The notes under the pieces: model-generated | What the model saw: only the letters and a program-made list of their open reading frames with translations | The model's database searches: none | Told to the model about the DNA's origin: nothing | Position numbers and translations under genes: made by a program | Source: Rhodococcus sp. 14-1411-2a | Lineage (GTDB): Bacteria; Actinomycetota; Actinomycetes; Mycobacteriales; Mycobacteriaceae | Assembly (NCBI RefSeq): GCF_002259485.1 | Contig: NZ_NPGA01000005.1 | Location: 124,001-188,000, forward strand | Direction: 5' to 3' | DNA length: 64,000 nt | Shown: one piece after another, positions 15,966 to 25,056 of the stretch | How the letters are laid out: every line of letters begins with the position of its first letter | Position numbering within the stretch: position 1 is the first letter of the stretch

Positions 15966-17447
15966 ATGAACTCACCTCAGACCGACCACATATCCGAGTC
16001 CGCGCCGGACGACGAACTCGCGCCGGGCAGCAAACTTCTGATCGGCATTCTCGTCATTGCCGCGTTCGTCATGATCCTCAACGAGACGATCATGAGCGTG
16101 GCACTCCCGACCCTGATGGTCGACCTGAACATCACGGCGACGACGGCGCAGTGGCTCACCACCGGATTCCTGTTGACGATGGCCGTGGTCATCCCCATCA
16201 CCGGATTCCTGTTCCAGCGCTTCACGTTGCGCCAGGTATTCGTCGCTGCGATGAGTCTGTTCACCGTCGGCACACTGCTCGCAGCCTCTGCCCCGGGCTT
16301 CGAGCTGCTCCTGCTCGGACGCGTCACGCAGGCCAGCGGCACGGCGATCATGTTGCCGCTGTTGATGACCACTGTGCTCACGGTGGTTCCCGCGCACAAG
16401 CGCGGCGCAATGATGGGCGTGATCTCCATCGTCATCGCCGTGGCCCCCGCCATCGGTCCGACGATCTCGGGCATCATCCTCGATTCGCTGAACTGGCGTT
16501 GGATGTTCTGGCTCGTGCTGCCGATCGCGCTCGTCGCGTTCGCCATCGGGACCACCCTGGTGAAAAACGTGACCCAGACCGGTCGGCCGTCGTTCGATCC
16601 CCTGTCGGTCGTCCTGTCCGCGTTGGCGTTCGGCGGTATCGTCTACGGCCTGAGCAGCCTGGGACATTCGGCCGAGGAGTCCGTGGTGCCGGTATGGCTG
16701 CCACTGGTGGTGGGAGCGATCGCCCTGGTGGTGTTCGTGCTGCGCCAGGTCTCTCGTCAGGACCGCGGCGGCGCGCTGCTGGACATGCGTCCGTTCCGTA
16801 CCCCCACCTTCAGCATCGGCCTCGGCATGATCGCAATCTCGATGATGGCACTGTTCGGCGCTCTGATCCTGCTACCGATGTACCTGCAGAACGTTCGCGG
16901 TCTCGACACCCTGGACACCGGACTGATGCTGCTCCCCGGTGGACTGCTGATGGGCTTGCTCGCGCCTTTCGTCGGGCGCATCTTCGACCGAATCGGACCG
17001 CGCCCGTTGGTCATTCCCGGTGCGATGGTGGTGAGCGCCGCGCTGTGGTCGATGACCGTCCTGGACACGCAGTCCGCCCTTCCGCTTGTGATCGGTATCC
17101 ACATGCTGCTCTCGGCAGGCCTCGCGCTCATCATGACGCCGCTCATGACCTCGTCGCTGGGATCGCTTCCCGCCCAGCTGTACTCGCACGGCAGTGCCAT
17201 CTTCAGCACGGTTCAGCAGTTGGCAGGCGCCGCAGGTACCGCACTGTTCGTCACCGTGATGTCGAACGCCGCGGCAGCCCGAATCGCCGACGGCGCAACC
17301 GAGGTGGGAGGTTCGGAGGCAGGCATCCACACCGCCTTCCTCTACGGCGGGGCCGTGTCACTGGTGGCGGTAGCAGCGTCGTTCTTCATCCGAGCACCGG
17401 CGCGCAGTGATCGCGACGCCGTCGCCCCTGCCCAACCGGTTCACTGA
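15966..17447 (+). CDS. DHA2-type MFS multidrug exporter (EmrB/QacA family)
   Basis: A 493-aa protein with about 14 hydrophobic segments. Family features are the early FVMILNETIMSVALPTLMVDL (segment 1), TTAQWLTTGFLLTMAVVIP, and a motif C-like stretch GVISIVIAVAPAIGPTISG in segment 5. It is expected to exchange protons for lipophilic drugs or metabolites. The ATG at 15966 is chosen because the longer frame runs back through the TetR promoter. It is controlled in all likelihood by the divergent TetR. Its stop lies one base from the end of the fused E1 gene. Confidence 0.88.
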   Translation: MNSPQTDHISESAPDDELAPGSKLLIGILVIAAFVMILNETIMSVALPTLMVDLNITATTAQWLTTGFLLTMAVVIPITGFLFQRFTLRQVFVAAMSLFTVGTLLAASAPGFELLLLGRVTQASGTAIMLPLLMTTVLTVVPAHKRGAMMGVISIVIAVAPAIGPTISGIILDSLNWRWMFWLVLPIALVAFAIGTTLVKNVTQTGRPSFDPLSVVLSALAFGGIVYGLSSLGHSAEESVVPVWLPLVVGAIALVVFVLRQVSRQDRGGALLDMRPFRTPTFSIGLGMIAISMMALFGALILLPMYLQNVRGLDTLDTGLMLLPGGLLMGLLAPFVGRIFDRIGPRPLVIPGAMVVSAALWSMTVLDTQSALPLVIGIHMLLSAGLALIMTPLMTSSLGSLPAQLYSHGSAIFSTVQQLAGAAGTALFVTVMSNAAAARIADGATEVGGSEAGIHTAFLYGGAVSLVAVAASFFIRAPARSDRDAVAPAQPVH

Positions 17448-17448
17448 A

Positions 17449-19596
17449 TCACTCGACTTCGATCAGCTTCACAGCCCCAGCGACGATCTGGTCTTCCGAC
17501 AGGAGGACCAGATCGGCCGCGGCACCGAGTGGTACGAACGAATTCGCGCTCGACACTCTGCCGATGGCACCGTCGTAACCTCCCTCGACCAGAGCGGTCA
17601 CGACGCCCTCGCCGACTCCCCCGTCGTGCCGGGTCTCGTCTGCGATCAATACCCGTTCGAATTCCGAGAGCCGGTGCAACAGATCCTCGCTCGGGAGCGG
17701 AACGATCCATCGCACATCGACCACCGTCACGCCGATCCCGCGTTCGCGCAACGTGGACGCGGCCCGTCTACTCATCACCACGCCGTTCCCGAACGTGACG
17801 ATGGCCAGATCGACGCCATCGCCATGCGTTGTGACAGTCCCGAACTCGGCCGGACCTTCGTCGGCGCAGCGGAGCGCCCCGTCACCGTCGAGCAGGTCGG
17901 TGCGGTGATACAACGCGATCGGCTCCAGAAAGACACATACCCGACCCTCCTCCACGGCCAGTGCCACACAGGTTCGGAGCAGACCGGCGGCCTCCGCCGC
18001 CGAACTCGGGACAGCAACGACGATGCCGGGAATATCACGCAGAACCGCAACCGCGTTGTCGTTGTGAAAGTGCCCACCGAAACCACGCTGATACGCCAGG
18101 CCTGCGATACGCACGACCATCCCGTTGGTGAACTGCGAATCGGAGAAGAACTCGAGCGACGCGGCCTCACCGCGCAGCTGATCCTCGGCGTTGTGCAGGT
18201 ACGCCAGATACTGGATCTCGGGTATCGGAACGAGTCCTGCGAGCGCAGTACCGAGGGCGGTGCCGAGCACGGTCTGCTCGTCGAGCAGGGTATCGAAAAC
18301 CCTTGCTGCGCCGAACTTCTTGCGCAAACCTTTCGTGACGCCGTAGACGCCACCCTTGACGGCCACGTCCTCCCCGAACACGAGGACGTCCGGTCGCGCT
18401 GCCATGATGTCGGTGAGGGTCCTGTTGATCATGGCGGCGAGCGTCAGATGCGGCCCGCCCGGTGCAGGCCGCAGGCTCTGCTCGGTGGCGGCCACGGCAA
18501 CGGGTCGCCGTTCGGTCAGCGGAGCCATCACCGCGTCCGCGGTGGCCAGGCGCGACGACGCCCCGGTCCGAAGTGACTCGACCATTGACTCGGCCTCGGC
18601 CATGACGGTCTCGCGCATCGCCTCGTAGCGCACTTCGACGTCGACTGCCGAGAGCACTCCCGCCCCGATCAGCGTACGTGCAGTGGCGAGCAACGGATCT
18701 CGTGCATAGTCGCCGACAATATCTGCGTTGGTGCGATAGGCCAGCTCGGCATCGGAACCGGCGTGGCCCATCAGCCGCACCGTCTCGAGATGGAGGACCA
18801 CCGGTCGACGGCGAGTCCGCACGGTAGCAACGGCGGCGTCGACGATGTGCATCAATGCATCAGGATCGTGTCCGTCGGCCCGCACGTACTCGATCGAAGG
18901 AAATCTGCCGAGCGACTGCGCTATCCACCCTCGCGGCGATCGGGTACTGATGCCGATCCCGTTGTCCTCGCAGACGAACAGGATGGGCATCGGAACGGAT
19001 TGGTGCGCGCAGTAGGCCGCCGAGTTGAGCGCCCCCACCGTCGTCGAGTGGTTGGCCGAGGCGTCGCCGAAGCTGCACACGACGATGGCGTCCTCGGGCC
19101 ATGGAGTGCTATGCCGCAGAGCCTTCGCCCGGCCCAGTGCGAACGCCAGACCGACTGCGCGCGGTACCTGCGAGCCGATGGTCGATGTCTGCGGAACGAT
19201 CCCCAGATCCGGATGCCCGAACACCTTGTGCCGTCCGCCGGACATCGGATCGCCAGTCGAGGCGACCAGACTCGCCAGCACATCCCGGATCGGGGTCGCG
19301 TCCGAATACTGTTGTGCGCGTGCCGCGTAGAAACCACCGGATCGGTAGTGCAGCAGCGCCGGGTCGGTGACCGTGGTCGCGGCACCGACGGCTGCGTTGG
19401 CCTCGTGCCCGGACGAGCCGATGGTGTAGTAGCCGAAGCCAGCTGATTGCAACCAGCGTGCGGCGAAGTCGAGATGCCGGCTCGCGAGTTGCGCGTCGAA
19501 GTACCGGAGCAGTCGGTCCGGATCGGCAACGGCCGAATCTCCGTTCCGAGCCGACCGAACCTGCTTCAGGAAGTACTCGTCGATCGCCTCGGCCAC
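17449..19596 (-). CDS. Fused alpha-beta E1 subunit of a 2-oxoacid dehydrogenase
   Basis: A 715-aa thiamine-diphosphate enzyme. Residues ~40-350 are the E1 alpha fold with the ThDP motif CSFGDASANHST...CEDN, a GDA...DN version of the usual GDG...NN. Residues ~385-715 are the E1 beta fold (VFGEDVAVKGGVYGVTKGL, PIPEIQYLAYLHNAEDQLRGEAA, GGHFHNDNAVA). It is the last gene of the E1a-E1b-E2 operon, 51 bp after E2. The GTG at 19596 follows AAAGGTG. It may give the complex a second substrate range, or act with E2 alone. No E3 is nearby. Confidence 0.8.
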   Translation of the reverse strand: MAEAIDEYFLKQVRSARNGDSAVADPDRLLRYFDAQLASRHLDFAARWLQSAGFGYYTIGSSGHEANAAVGAATTVTDPALLHYRSGGFYAARAQQYSDATPIRDVLASLVASTGDPMSGGRHKVFGHPDLGIVPQTSTIGSQVPRAVGLAFALGRAKALRHSTPWPEDAIVVCSFGDASANHSTTVGALNSAAYCAHQSVPMPILFVCEDNGIGISTRSPRGWIAQSLGRFPSIEYVRADGHDPDALMHIVDAAVATVRTRRRPVVLHLETVRLMGHAGSDAELAYRTNADIVGDYARDPLLATARTLIGAGVLSAVDVEVRYEAMRETVMAEAESMVESLRTGASSRLATADAVMAPLTERRPVAVAATEQSLRPAPGGPHLTLAAMINRTLTDIMAARPDVLVFGEDVAVKGGVYGVTKGLRKKFGAARVFDTLLDEQTVLGTALGTALAGLVPIPEIQYLAYLHNAEDQLRGEAASLEFFSDSQFTNGMVVRIAGLAYQRGFGGHFHNDNAVAVLRDIPGIVVAVPSSAAEAAGLLRTCVALAVEEGRVCVFLEPIALYHRTDLLDGDGALRCADEGPAEFGTVTTHGDGVDLAIVTFGNGVVMSRRAASTLRERGIGVTVVDVRWIVPLPSEDLLHRLSEFERVLIADETRHDGGVGEGVVTALVEGGYDGAIGRVSSANSFVPLGAAADLVLLSEDQIVAGAVKLIEVE

Positions 19597-19647
19597 ACTC
19601 GCACCTTTGTCTCCATCGAGCTGTCTGCGTCGAGCCGAGCTGAGGAA

Positions 19648-20937
19648 TCAGCTCAGGGCGATCATATCCATCGGAGTGCTCAGCAACCGGCCGACGAGGG
19701 CCAGGAACTGCGAACCTTGCTGGCCGTCGACGAGGCGATGATCGAACGAGAGCGACAGTGTCGTCACGGACCGCAATGCGATCTCGCCCTCGTGCTCCCA
19801 CGGCATGCGGCGGATCGAACCGAAGCACAGGATGGCAGCCTCGCCGGGGTTGAGAATGGGAGTGCCTGCGTCCACTCCGAACACTCCGACGTTGGTGATC
19901 GTGATCGTGCCGTCCGCCAGGTCGGCGGGACTGCTCTTGCCCTCCTTGGCCGTTCGCGTCAGCTCAGCCAGTGCGCGGGCGATGTCCACCAGGGACAGTT
20001 CGTGCGCATCCTTGATGTTGGGCACCATCAATCCGCGCGGGGTTGCTGCAGCGATGCCGAGGTTGACGTAGTGCTTGGTGACGATCTCCTGAGCAGCCTC
20101 GTCCCACGAGGAATTGAGCGAGGGATTCGATTTCAGCGCAACGAGAACCGCCTTGGCGACCAGCGCCAGCGGGGTCAGCCGCACGTCGGCGAAGTGGGCG
20201 GAGGACCGTAGCGAGTCCAGCAGTGTCAGGGTGTCGGTGACGTCCACCGTCACGAACTCGGTGACGTGCGGAGCGGTGAATGCACTGCGCACCATCGCAT
20301 CTGCAGTATGTTTGCGCACCCCCTTGATCGGGGTCCGCTCTTCGCGGCCGACCCGCAGTGGGGTCTGCTCCCCTGCAGTGTCGGCTCCGTGCAGATACGA
20401 CTCGACATCGTCTCGGGTGACGTCGCCGCGAGCTCCGGTCGGGGGTACCTCGGCAAGATCGACGGCGTTGTCCTTGGCGATCTTTCGCACCGGCGGTGCA
20501 GCCAGCGGTTTGCCGTTCCGCCCGGCCGGTGCTGTAGAGACCGGAGTGGTCCCCCTGCCGCCGCGTCGACTCGACCCTTCCTTCGCCACGCCGTAACCGA
20601 CGAGAACCGGAACGCGTTCCTCGCTGTCGTCCGCAGGACTCGCGTCGTCCACATCGGTGTCAGCCACGACGACGTCGGGGTCCTCGGTGTCTCCATCGAC
20701 TCGGATGTCGATGATCGGAACCCCGACCTCGACGGTGTCACCTTCCGACACATGCAGGGCAGCAACGACGCCCGCGAACGGTGACGGAAGTTCGACGGCG
20801 GCCTTGGCCGTTTCGACCTCGGCGATGTTCTGGTTCAACTCGATCGTGTCGCCGACCGCGACCAGCCAGGTCAGCAGATCGGCTTCGGTGAGTCCTTCCC
20901 CGAGGTCGGGCAACGGAAAGCTCTTGATGGTGGGCAT
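19648..20937 (-). CDS. bkdC: Branched-chain 2-oxoacid dehydrogenase E2 (dihydrolipoyl acyltransferase)
   Basis: A 429-aa E2 protein. One lipoyl domain (residues 1-80, lipoyl lysine K45 in EVETAKAAVELPS), a proline/serine-rich linker, a peripheral-subunit-binding domain (~148-185, PPVRKIAKDNAVDLAEVPPTGARGDVTRDDV) and a C-terminal acyltransferase with DHRLVDG (H400, D404). A single lipoyl domain is usual for BCKDH E2. It lies between E1b and the fused E1 in one operon, so both E1 forms may dock on it. Confidence 0.88.
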   Translation of the reverse strand: MPTIKSFPLPDLGEGLTEADLLTWLVAVGDTIELNQNIAEVETAKAAVELPSPFAGVVAALHVSEGDTVEVGVPIIDIRVDGDTEDPDVVVADTDVDDASPADDSEERVPVLVGYGVAKEGSSRRGGRGTTPVSTAPAGRNGKPLAAPPVRKIAKDNAVDLAEVPPTGARGDVTRDDVESYLHGADTAGEQTPLRVGREERTPIKGVRKHTADAMVRSAFTAPHVTEFVTVDVTDTLTLLDSLRSSAHFADVRLTPLALVAKAVLVALKSNPSLNSSWDEAAQEIVTKHYVNLGIAAATPRGLMVPNIKDAHELSLVDIARALAELTRTAKEGKSSPADLADGTITITNVGVFGVDAGTPILNPGEAAILCFGSIRRMPWEHEGEIALRSVTTLSLSFDHRLVDGQQGSQFLALVGRLLSTPMDMIALS

Positions 20938-20985
20938 CGTCGAATCCTGTTCGGTACGTATCGGCGGCGGTCGGTGAGCGCGAGG

Positions 20986-21996
20986 TCAGTGCGAGCGGCA
21001 GCGGTCGACTGCGTCGAGAATCCGGTCGACGTCGGGGAGATAGAACTTCTCCAGCTTCGATGCCGGGTAGGGCGTACCGAAGCCGCCGACGCGCAGCACC
21101 GGCGCCTCGAGGTTGTAGAAGCAGCGTTCGGAGATCCGAGCGGCGATCTCGGAGCCGAGGCCCATGAACACCGGGGCCTCGTGCGTGACGACCAGACGCC
21201 CGGTCTTGCGTACCGAGGCCTCGATGGTCTCGAAGTCGATGGGTGAGAGCGAACGAAGATCGATGACCTCGATCGACACCCCCTCGAGGGCAGCGACTTC
21301 GGCAGCTTTGCGGGCAGTGGCGACGAGCGGTCCGTAGGCGATCAGGGTGAGGTCGGTGCCCTCGGTGACCACCCGCGCCCGATGCAGCGGGTACGACGCG
21401 TCGGCATCGAGGTCGATCGGGCTCTTCTCCCAGTACCGACGCTTCGGCTCGAAGAACAGGACCGGATCGTCGCTGGCAATGGCCTGCTGAATCATGGAGT
21501 AGCCGTCGGCGGCGTTGCTGCACGTGACGACGCGAAGTCCTGCGGTCTGCGCGAAATAGCCTTCGGGAGACTCCGAGTGATGCTCGACGGCACCGATTCC
21601 GCCGCCGTAGGGCACCCGAATCGTCATGGGAATCTTGACGTTTCCACTGGTGCGGTAGTGCAGTTTGGCGACCTGCGAGACGATCTGGTCGAACGCCGGA
21701 TAGATGAAGCCGTCGAACTGGATCTCGCACACCGGGCGGAATCCCCGCATCGCGAGTCCGACTGCGGTGCCGATGATGCCCGACTCCGCCAGCGGCATGT
21801 CGAGTACCCGGCCGGGGCCGAAGTCCTTCTGCAGGCCGTCGGTGATGCGGAAGACGCCGCCGAGCTTGCCGATGTCCTCGCCCATCAGCAGGACCTTCGG
21901 ATCGTTCTCCATCGCTCGCCGCAGACCTGCGTTGATGGCCTTGCCCAACGGAAGACTGGTGGGCCGCTGCGGCGCAACATGTTCCAACGTGGTCAT
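20986..21996 (-). CDS. bkdB: Branched-chain 2-oxoacid dehydrogenase E1 beta
   Basis: A 336-aa E1 beta subunit. Signature stretches are LLMGEDIGKLGGVFRITDGLQ, DMPLAESGIIGTAVGLAMRG, and the C-terminal GGFGTPYPASKLEKFYLPDVDRI. It pairs with the alpha subunit just upstream, whose stop overlaps this ATG (ATGA), fixing a 1:1 coupling. Together they decarboxylate 2-oxoacids from valine, leucine and isoleucine. GGAGC precedes the start. Confidence 0.9.
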   Translation of the reverse strand: MTTLEHVAPQRPTSLPLGKAINAGLRRAMENDPKVLLMGEDIGKLGGVFRITDGLQKDFGPGRVLDMPLAESGIIGTAVGLAMRGFRPVCEIQFDGFIYPAFDQIVSQVAKLHYRTSGNVKIPMTIRVPYGGGIGAVEHHSESPEGYFAQTAGLRVVTCSNAADGYSMIQQAIASDDPVLFFEPKRRYWEKSPIDLDADASYPLHRARVVTEGTDLTLIAYGPLVATARKAAEVAALEGVSIEVIDLRSLSPIDFETIEASVRKTGRLVVTHEAPVFMGLGSEIAARISERCFYNLEAPVLRVGGFGTPYPASKLEKFYLPDVDRILDAVDRCRSH

Positions 21997-23075
21997 GACG
22001 TAGCTCCTTCGAATCCGGCTCGGTACGAGGCGAATTGAGCGCGCTCGTCGTCCAGGAGGGGGTGGGGATCGGCGTAGACGTTGTCGAACACCGACATCGC
22101 TTCCGGCTCGACGGTCTCGAGGCAACCGCGACGAAGCTCGGCGGCGACGTCGTCGGCCGTCCGCTTCACCGAGGCGGCGAACGCGTCGTCGAACACACCG
22201 ATTCGCCTCAGTAGCTTCTCGATTCGGTCGATCGGATCCTTGGCGCGCCATTCGTCGTCGGTGGCACCCGAGCGGTATCGCGTCGGGTCGTCGGAGGTGG
22301 TGTGCGGGCCCATGCGGTAGGTGACGGCCTCGATGAGAGTCGGGCCGCTGCCCTCGCGGGCGCGAGCGAGCGCTGCCCTGGTGACGGCCAGGACGGCGAG
22401 AACGTCGTTGCCGTCGACGCGGACCGACGGAATGCCGTATCCCTCACCGCGGGCGGCGATCGTTGCCTTGGTCTGCACGGTCACCGGCTCGGAGATCGCC
22501 CACTGATTGTTCTGGCAGAAGAACACCACCGGTGCGTGAAAACTGGCGGCGAAGCCGAGCGCCTCGGAGATGTCCCCCTGGCTGGTTGCGCCGTCGCCGA
22601 AGTAGGTGATGGCGGCACCCTCGGCTCCCTCGAGCTGCATGCCGATCGCGTATCCGGTGGCGTGCAATCCCTGCGAGCCGACGATGATCGCGGGCGTCGT
22701 CATGCGGTACTCGTACGGGTTCCAGCCGGACAGCGTCGAGCCGCGCCAGAAGCGCAGCATCCGGGTGGGGTCGACGCCCCGGCAGTAGGCGACGCCGTGC
22801 TCGCGGTAGCTGGCGAACACGAAGTCCTCGGTGTCGAGCGCTCGAGCCGAACCGACCTGCGCCGCTTCCTGCCCGAGCAGCGGTGCCCACAGCCCCAGTT
22901 CGCCCTGTCGCTGCAGCGCGGTCGCCTCGGTGTCGATGCGCCGGACGACCACGAGATCGCGGTACATCTCCATCATCGCGGCCGTGTCGATGTCCGCGAC
23001 GAGAGGTGAGTAGGTCTCGTTGCGGACCACCGTTCCAGATTCTTTGATCAGCTGTACCAGCGAGGTGGTGTTCAT
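21993..23075 (-). CDS. bkdA: Branched-chain 2-oxoacid dehydrogenase E1 alpha
   Basis: A 360-aa ThDP-dependent E1 alpha subunit. The ThDP motif is FGDGATSQGDISEALGFA...FFCQNNQW; YREHGVAYCRG and the phosphorylation-loop-like YRMGPHTTSDDPTRY are typical of BCKDH E1 alpha. The ATG at 23075 is preferred over the frame's earlier start at 23210, which would extend through the promoter shared with the divergent Lrp gene. It is the first gene of the operon bkdA-bkdB-bkdC-fused E1. Confidence 0.9.
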   Translation of the reverse strand: MNTTSLVQLIKESGTVVRNETYSPLVADIDTAAMMEMYRDLVVVRRIDTEATALQRQGELGLWAPLLGQEAAQVGSARALDTEDFVFASYREHGVAYCRGVDPTRMLRFWRGSTLSGWNPYEYRMTTPAIIVGSQGLHATGYAIGMQLEGAEGAAITYFGDGATSQGDISEALGFAASFHAPVVFFCQNNQWAISEPVTVQTKATIAARGEGYGIPSVRVDGNDVLAVLAVTRAALARAREGSGPTLIEAVTYRMGPHTTSDDPTRYRSGATDDEWRAKDPIDRIEKLLRRIGVFDDAFAASVKRTADDVAAELRRGCLETVEPEAMSVFDNVYADPHPLLDDERAQFASYRAGFEGATS

Positions 23076-23135
23076 GTTCGTCGCACTCTCCGTCGTGGTG
23101 TGATGTCCTTCACAAGAACACCACCGACAGCCAGA

Positions 23136-23210
23136 GTGCACAAGTGCCGACTTCAGAACTGCGCACAATGCAGAATATTGGGTAAAGACCGAGCGACAGG
23201 AAGTGCGCAA
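23136..23210. promoter_or_regulatory. Three GYGCRCAA boxes between bkdA and the Lrp gene
   Basis: GTGCACAA (23136-23143), GCGCACAA (23161-23168) and GTGCGCAA (23203-23210) are direct copies of one 8-mer, spaced 25 and 42 bp. Multi-box arrays of this sort suit Lrp-family octamers. The last copy ends in the Lrp start codon. Confidence 0.45.
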
Positions 23211-23689
23211 TGACCGATTTGGACAAGACCGACGCCCGACTCCTCCTCGCCCTCTGCGCCAAGCCGCGAGCCACCGGCGTCGAACTCGCCACCACCTTGG
23301 GGCTGTCCCGCAACACCGTGCAGGCGCGCCTCGGTCGATGGGACGACAAGGGATCGCTCACGCCGATCGATCACCGCATTCCACCGAAATCTCTCGGCCG
23401 CCCGCTGCAAGCATTCGTCACAGCTCAGGTCAACCAGCACACCCTGGCTGCGGTCACCGAACACCTGCGCACCATTCCGGAAGTGCTCGAGGTGTTCGGA
23501 CTGTCCGGCGCTGCGGACATGCACATTCGCATCGCCGCAGTCGACGCCGACGACCTGTATCGCATCGCAGGCCTCATCCTCGATATCCCCGGCGTCGAAC
23601 GCACCAACATGTCCATCGCGATGAGCGAGTTGATCCAGTACCGCACCAAGCCGTTGCTCGAGCAGCTCGCCGAGGACGGCCGACGCTGA
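23210..23689 (+). CDS. Lrp/AsnC-family regulator of the bkd operon
   Basis: A 159-aa regulator. HTH at residues 3-50 (LDKTDARLLLALCAKPRATGVELATTLGLSRNTVQARLGRW), then a RAM domain (~65-150). It is divergent from bkdA and stands before the leucine/valine dehydrogenase, the same setting as BkdR-type regulators that respond to branched-chain amino acids. AGGAAG precedes the ATG. The repeats on either side of the gene (23136-23210 and 23733-23784) are candidate targets. Confidence 0.87.
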   Translation: MTDLDKTDARLLLALCAKPRATGVELATTLGLSRNTVQARLGRWDDKGSLTPIDHRIPPKSLGRPLQAFVTAQVNQHTLAAVTEHLRTIPEVLEVFGLSGAADMHIRIAAVDADDLYRIAGLILDIPGVERTNMSIAMSELIQYRTKPLLEQLAEDGRR

Positions 23690-23732
23690 GCAGGCAGACC
23701 ATCCCCGCGAGATCGATCAGGGCCGCACCGTG

Positions 23733-23784
23733 CAACATGCACGTTCTCGGCAACGGCGGTTGACCAACGTGCACGTTCACGGCA
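23733..23784. promoter_or_regulatory. Twin operator before the leucine/valine dehydrogenase gene
   Basis: CAACATGCACGTTCTCGGCA (23733-23752) and CAACGTGCACGTTCACGGCA (23765-23784) are 18/20 identical and 32 bp apart, three helical turns. The core AACGTGCACGTT is a perfect palindrome in the second copy and has one change in the first. The site is very likely bound by a dimeric regulator, perhaps the Lrp protein encoded upstream. Confidence 0.65.
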
Positions 23785-23857
23785 CTCTTCGACGGACATG
23801 TTCCCGGACACCATCCATTTCCGGGTACCGCCGCCTCATCACCGAAAGAGACCGCCT

Positions 23858-24967
23858 GTGTCCGTCGTTGCCGACCACCCCGCCGCCGCGCCCACCCCGA
23901 CCGACCACGTGCCGACGGGCGTCTTCGATCGTCCCGACATGCCGCGCGACTCCGCACACGAACGCGTCGTGTTCTGTCAGGATCCCGACACCGGGCTGCG
24001 CGCGATCATCGCGGTCCACTCCACCGCGTTGGGACCCGCTCTCGGCGGAACTCGCTTCTACCCCTATGCATCCGAGCAGGATGCGTTGACCGATGTACTA
24101 CGGCTCTCCCGGGGAATGACATACAAGGCGGCCGTCGCGGGAGTCGATCTCGGTGGCGGTAAAGCGGTGATCATCGGCAACCCCAACGCCATCAAGACCC
24201 CGACTCTGCTGGGCGCGTACGGCCGGTTCGTCGAGTCGCTCGGCGGAACGTACGTGACGGCAGGCGATGTGGGCACCAACAGCGACGATCTCGACATCAT
24301 CGCCGAAGAGACGGCGCACGTCGTCGGCAAGAACACCACCGCAGGCGGCACCGGCGACAGCGGCCCCCAAACCGCGCTCGGAGTCTTTCTCTCCCTCCTG
24401 GCCGCAGCCGAATCGACCTGGGGCTCGGACGATCTGACCGGAAAGCGCGTCGGCGTCGAGGGTGCGGGCAAAGTGGGCTACAACCTCGTCGCCCTGCTTC
24501 GCGATGCCGGTGCCGAGGTGATCGTCAGCGACTCCTACGCGCCCGCCCTCGATCGCATCGTTGCCGACTTCCCCGGTGTCACCGTCGGATCCGACATCAT
24601 CGGTGCCGACATCGACGTCTACGCCCCGTGCGCCATGGGTGCCACTCTCGACGCGTCCTCGGTGGCCCGGTTGTCGGCGTCCATCGTGTGCGGCGCGGCG
24701 AACAATCAACTCCTCACACCCGATGTCGAAGCCATGCTGGCTGCGCGCGGAATAGTCTGGGTACCCGACTACGTCGCCAACGCCGGTGGCCTGATCCAGG
24801 TGGAAGGCGAACTGCGCGGCAAGGATTCGGCCGAGGTGATGGCCACGATCGGCAAGATCCGCGATACCGTCGCCGGCATCTTCGCCATCGCCCGCACCGA
24901 GGGCATCCTGCTGGGAGCCGCGGCCGATCGCCTGGCCGAGGATCGAATCGCCGCCGCGCAGAACTGA
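23858..24967 (+). CDS. Leucine/valine (Glu/Leu/Phe/Val) dehydrogenase
   Basis: A 369-aa NAD-dependent amino acid dehydrogenase. Substrate/catalytic motifs are GPALGGTRFYPY, GMTYKAAVAGVDLGGGKAVI (lysines K90 and K102), DVGTNSDDL, and the Rossmann motif GVEGAGKVGYNL. CAMGATLD and GAANNQL also match the family. The GTG at 23858 follows GAAAGAG. It deaminates branched-chain amino acids to 2-oxoacids, feeding the bkd complex. Phenylalanine dehydrogenase is possible but the context favours valine/leucine. Confidence 0.8.
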   Translation: MSVVADHPAAAPTPTDHVPTGVFDRPDMPRDSAHERVVFCQDPDTGLRAIIAVHSTALGPALGGTRFYPYASEQDALTDVLRLSRGMTYKAAVAGVDLGGGKAVIIGNPNAIKTPTLLGAYGRFVESLGGTYVTAGDVGTNSDDLDIIAEETAHVVGKNTTAGGTGDSGPQTALGVFLSLLAAAESTWGSDDLTGKRVGVEGAGKVGYNLVALLRDAGAEVIVSDSYAPALDRIVADFPGVTVGSDIIGADIDVYAPCAMGATLDASSVARLSASIVCGAANNQLLTPDVEAMLAARGIVWVPDYVANAGGLIQVEGELRGKDSAEVMATIGKIRDTVAGIFAIARTEGILLGAAADRLAEDRIAAAQN

Positions 24968-24975
24968 CCGGCGGC

Positions 24976-25053
24976 CTGCATACGACGCTCCACTCCCTGC
25001 CGTAAATCGGCGATACCCGCGCCACAGGCCGCGGAGTGGAGCGCTACGTGCAG
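24976..25053. terminator. Long inverted repeat between convergent genes
   Basis: CTGCATACGACGCTCCACTCC (24976-24996) is matched at 18 of 21 positions by the complement of 25033-25053. The 36-nt loop holds a smaller GCCG/CGGC stem. It fills the gap between the amino acid dehydrogenase and gabD and probably stops both transcripts. It resembles the repeats at 4679 and 15163 in placement, not in sequence. Confidence 0.6.
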
Positions 25054-25056
25054 CGG

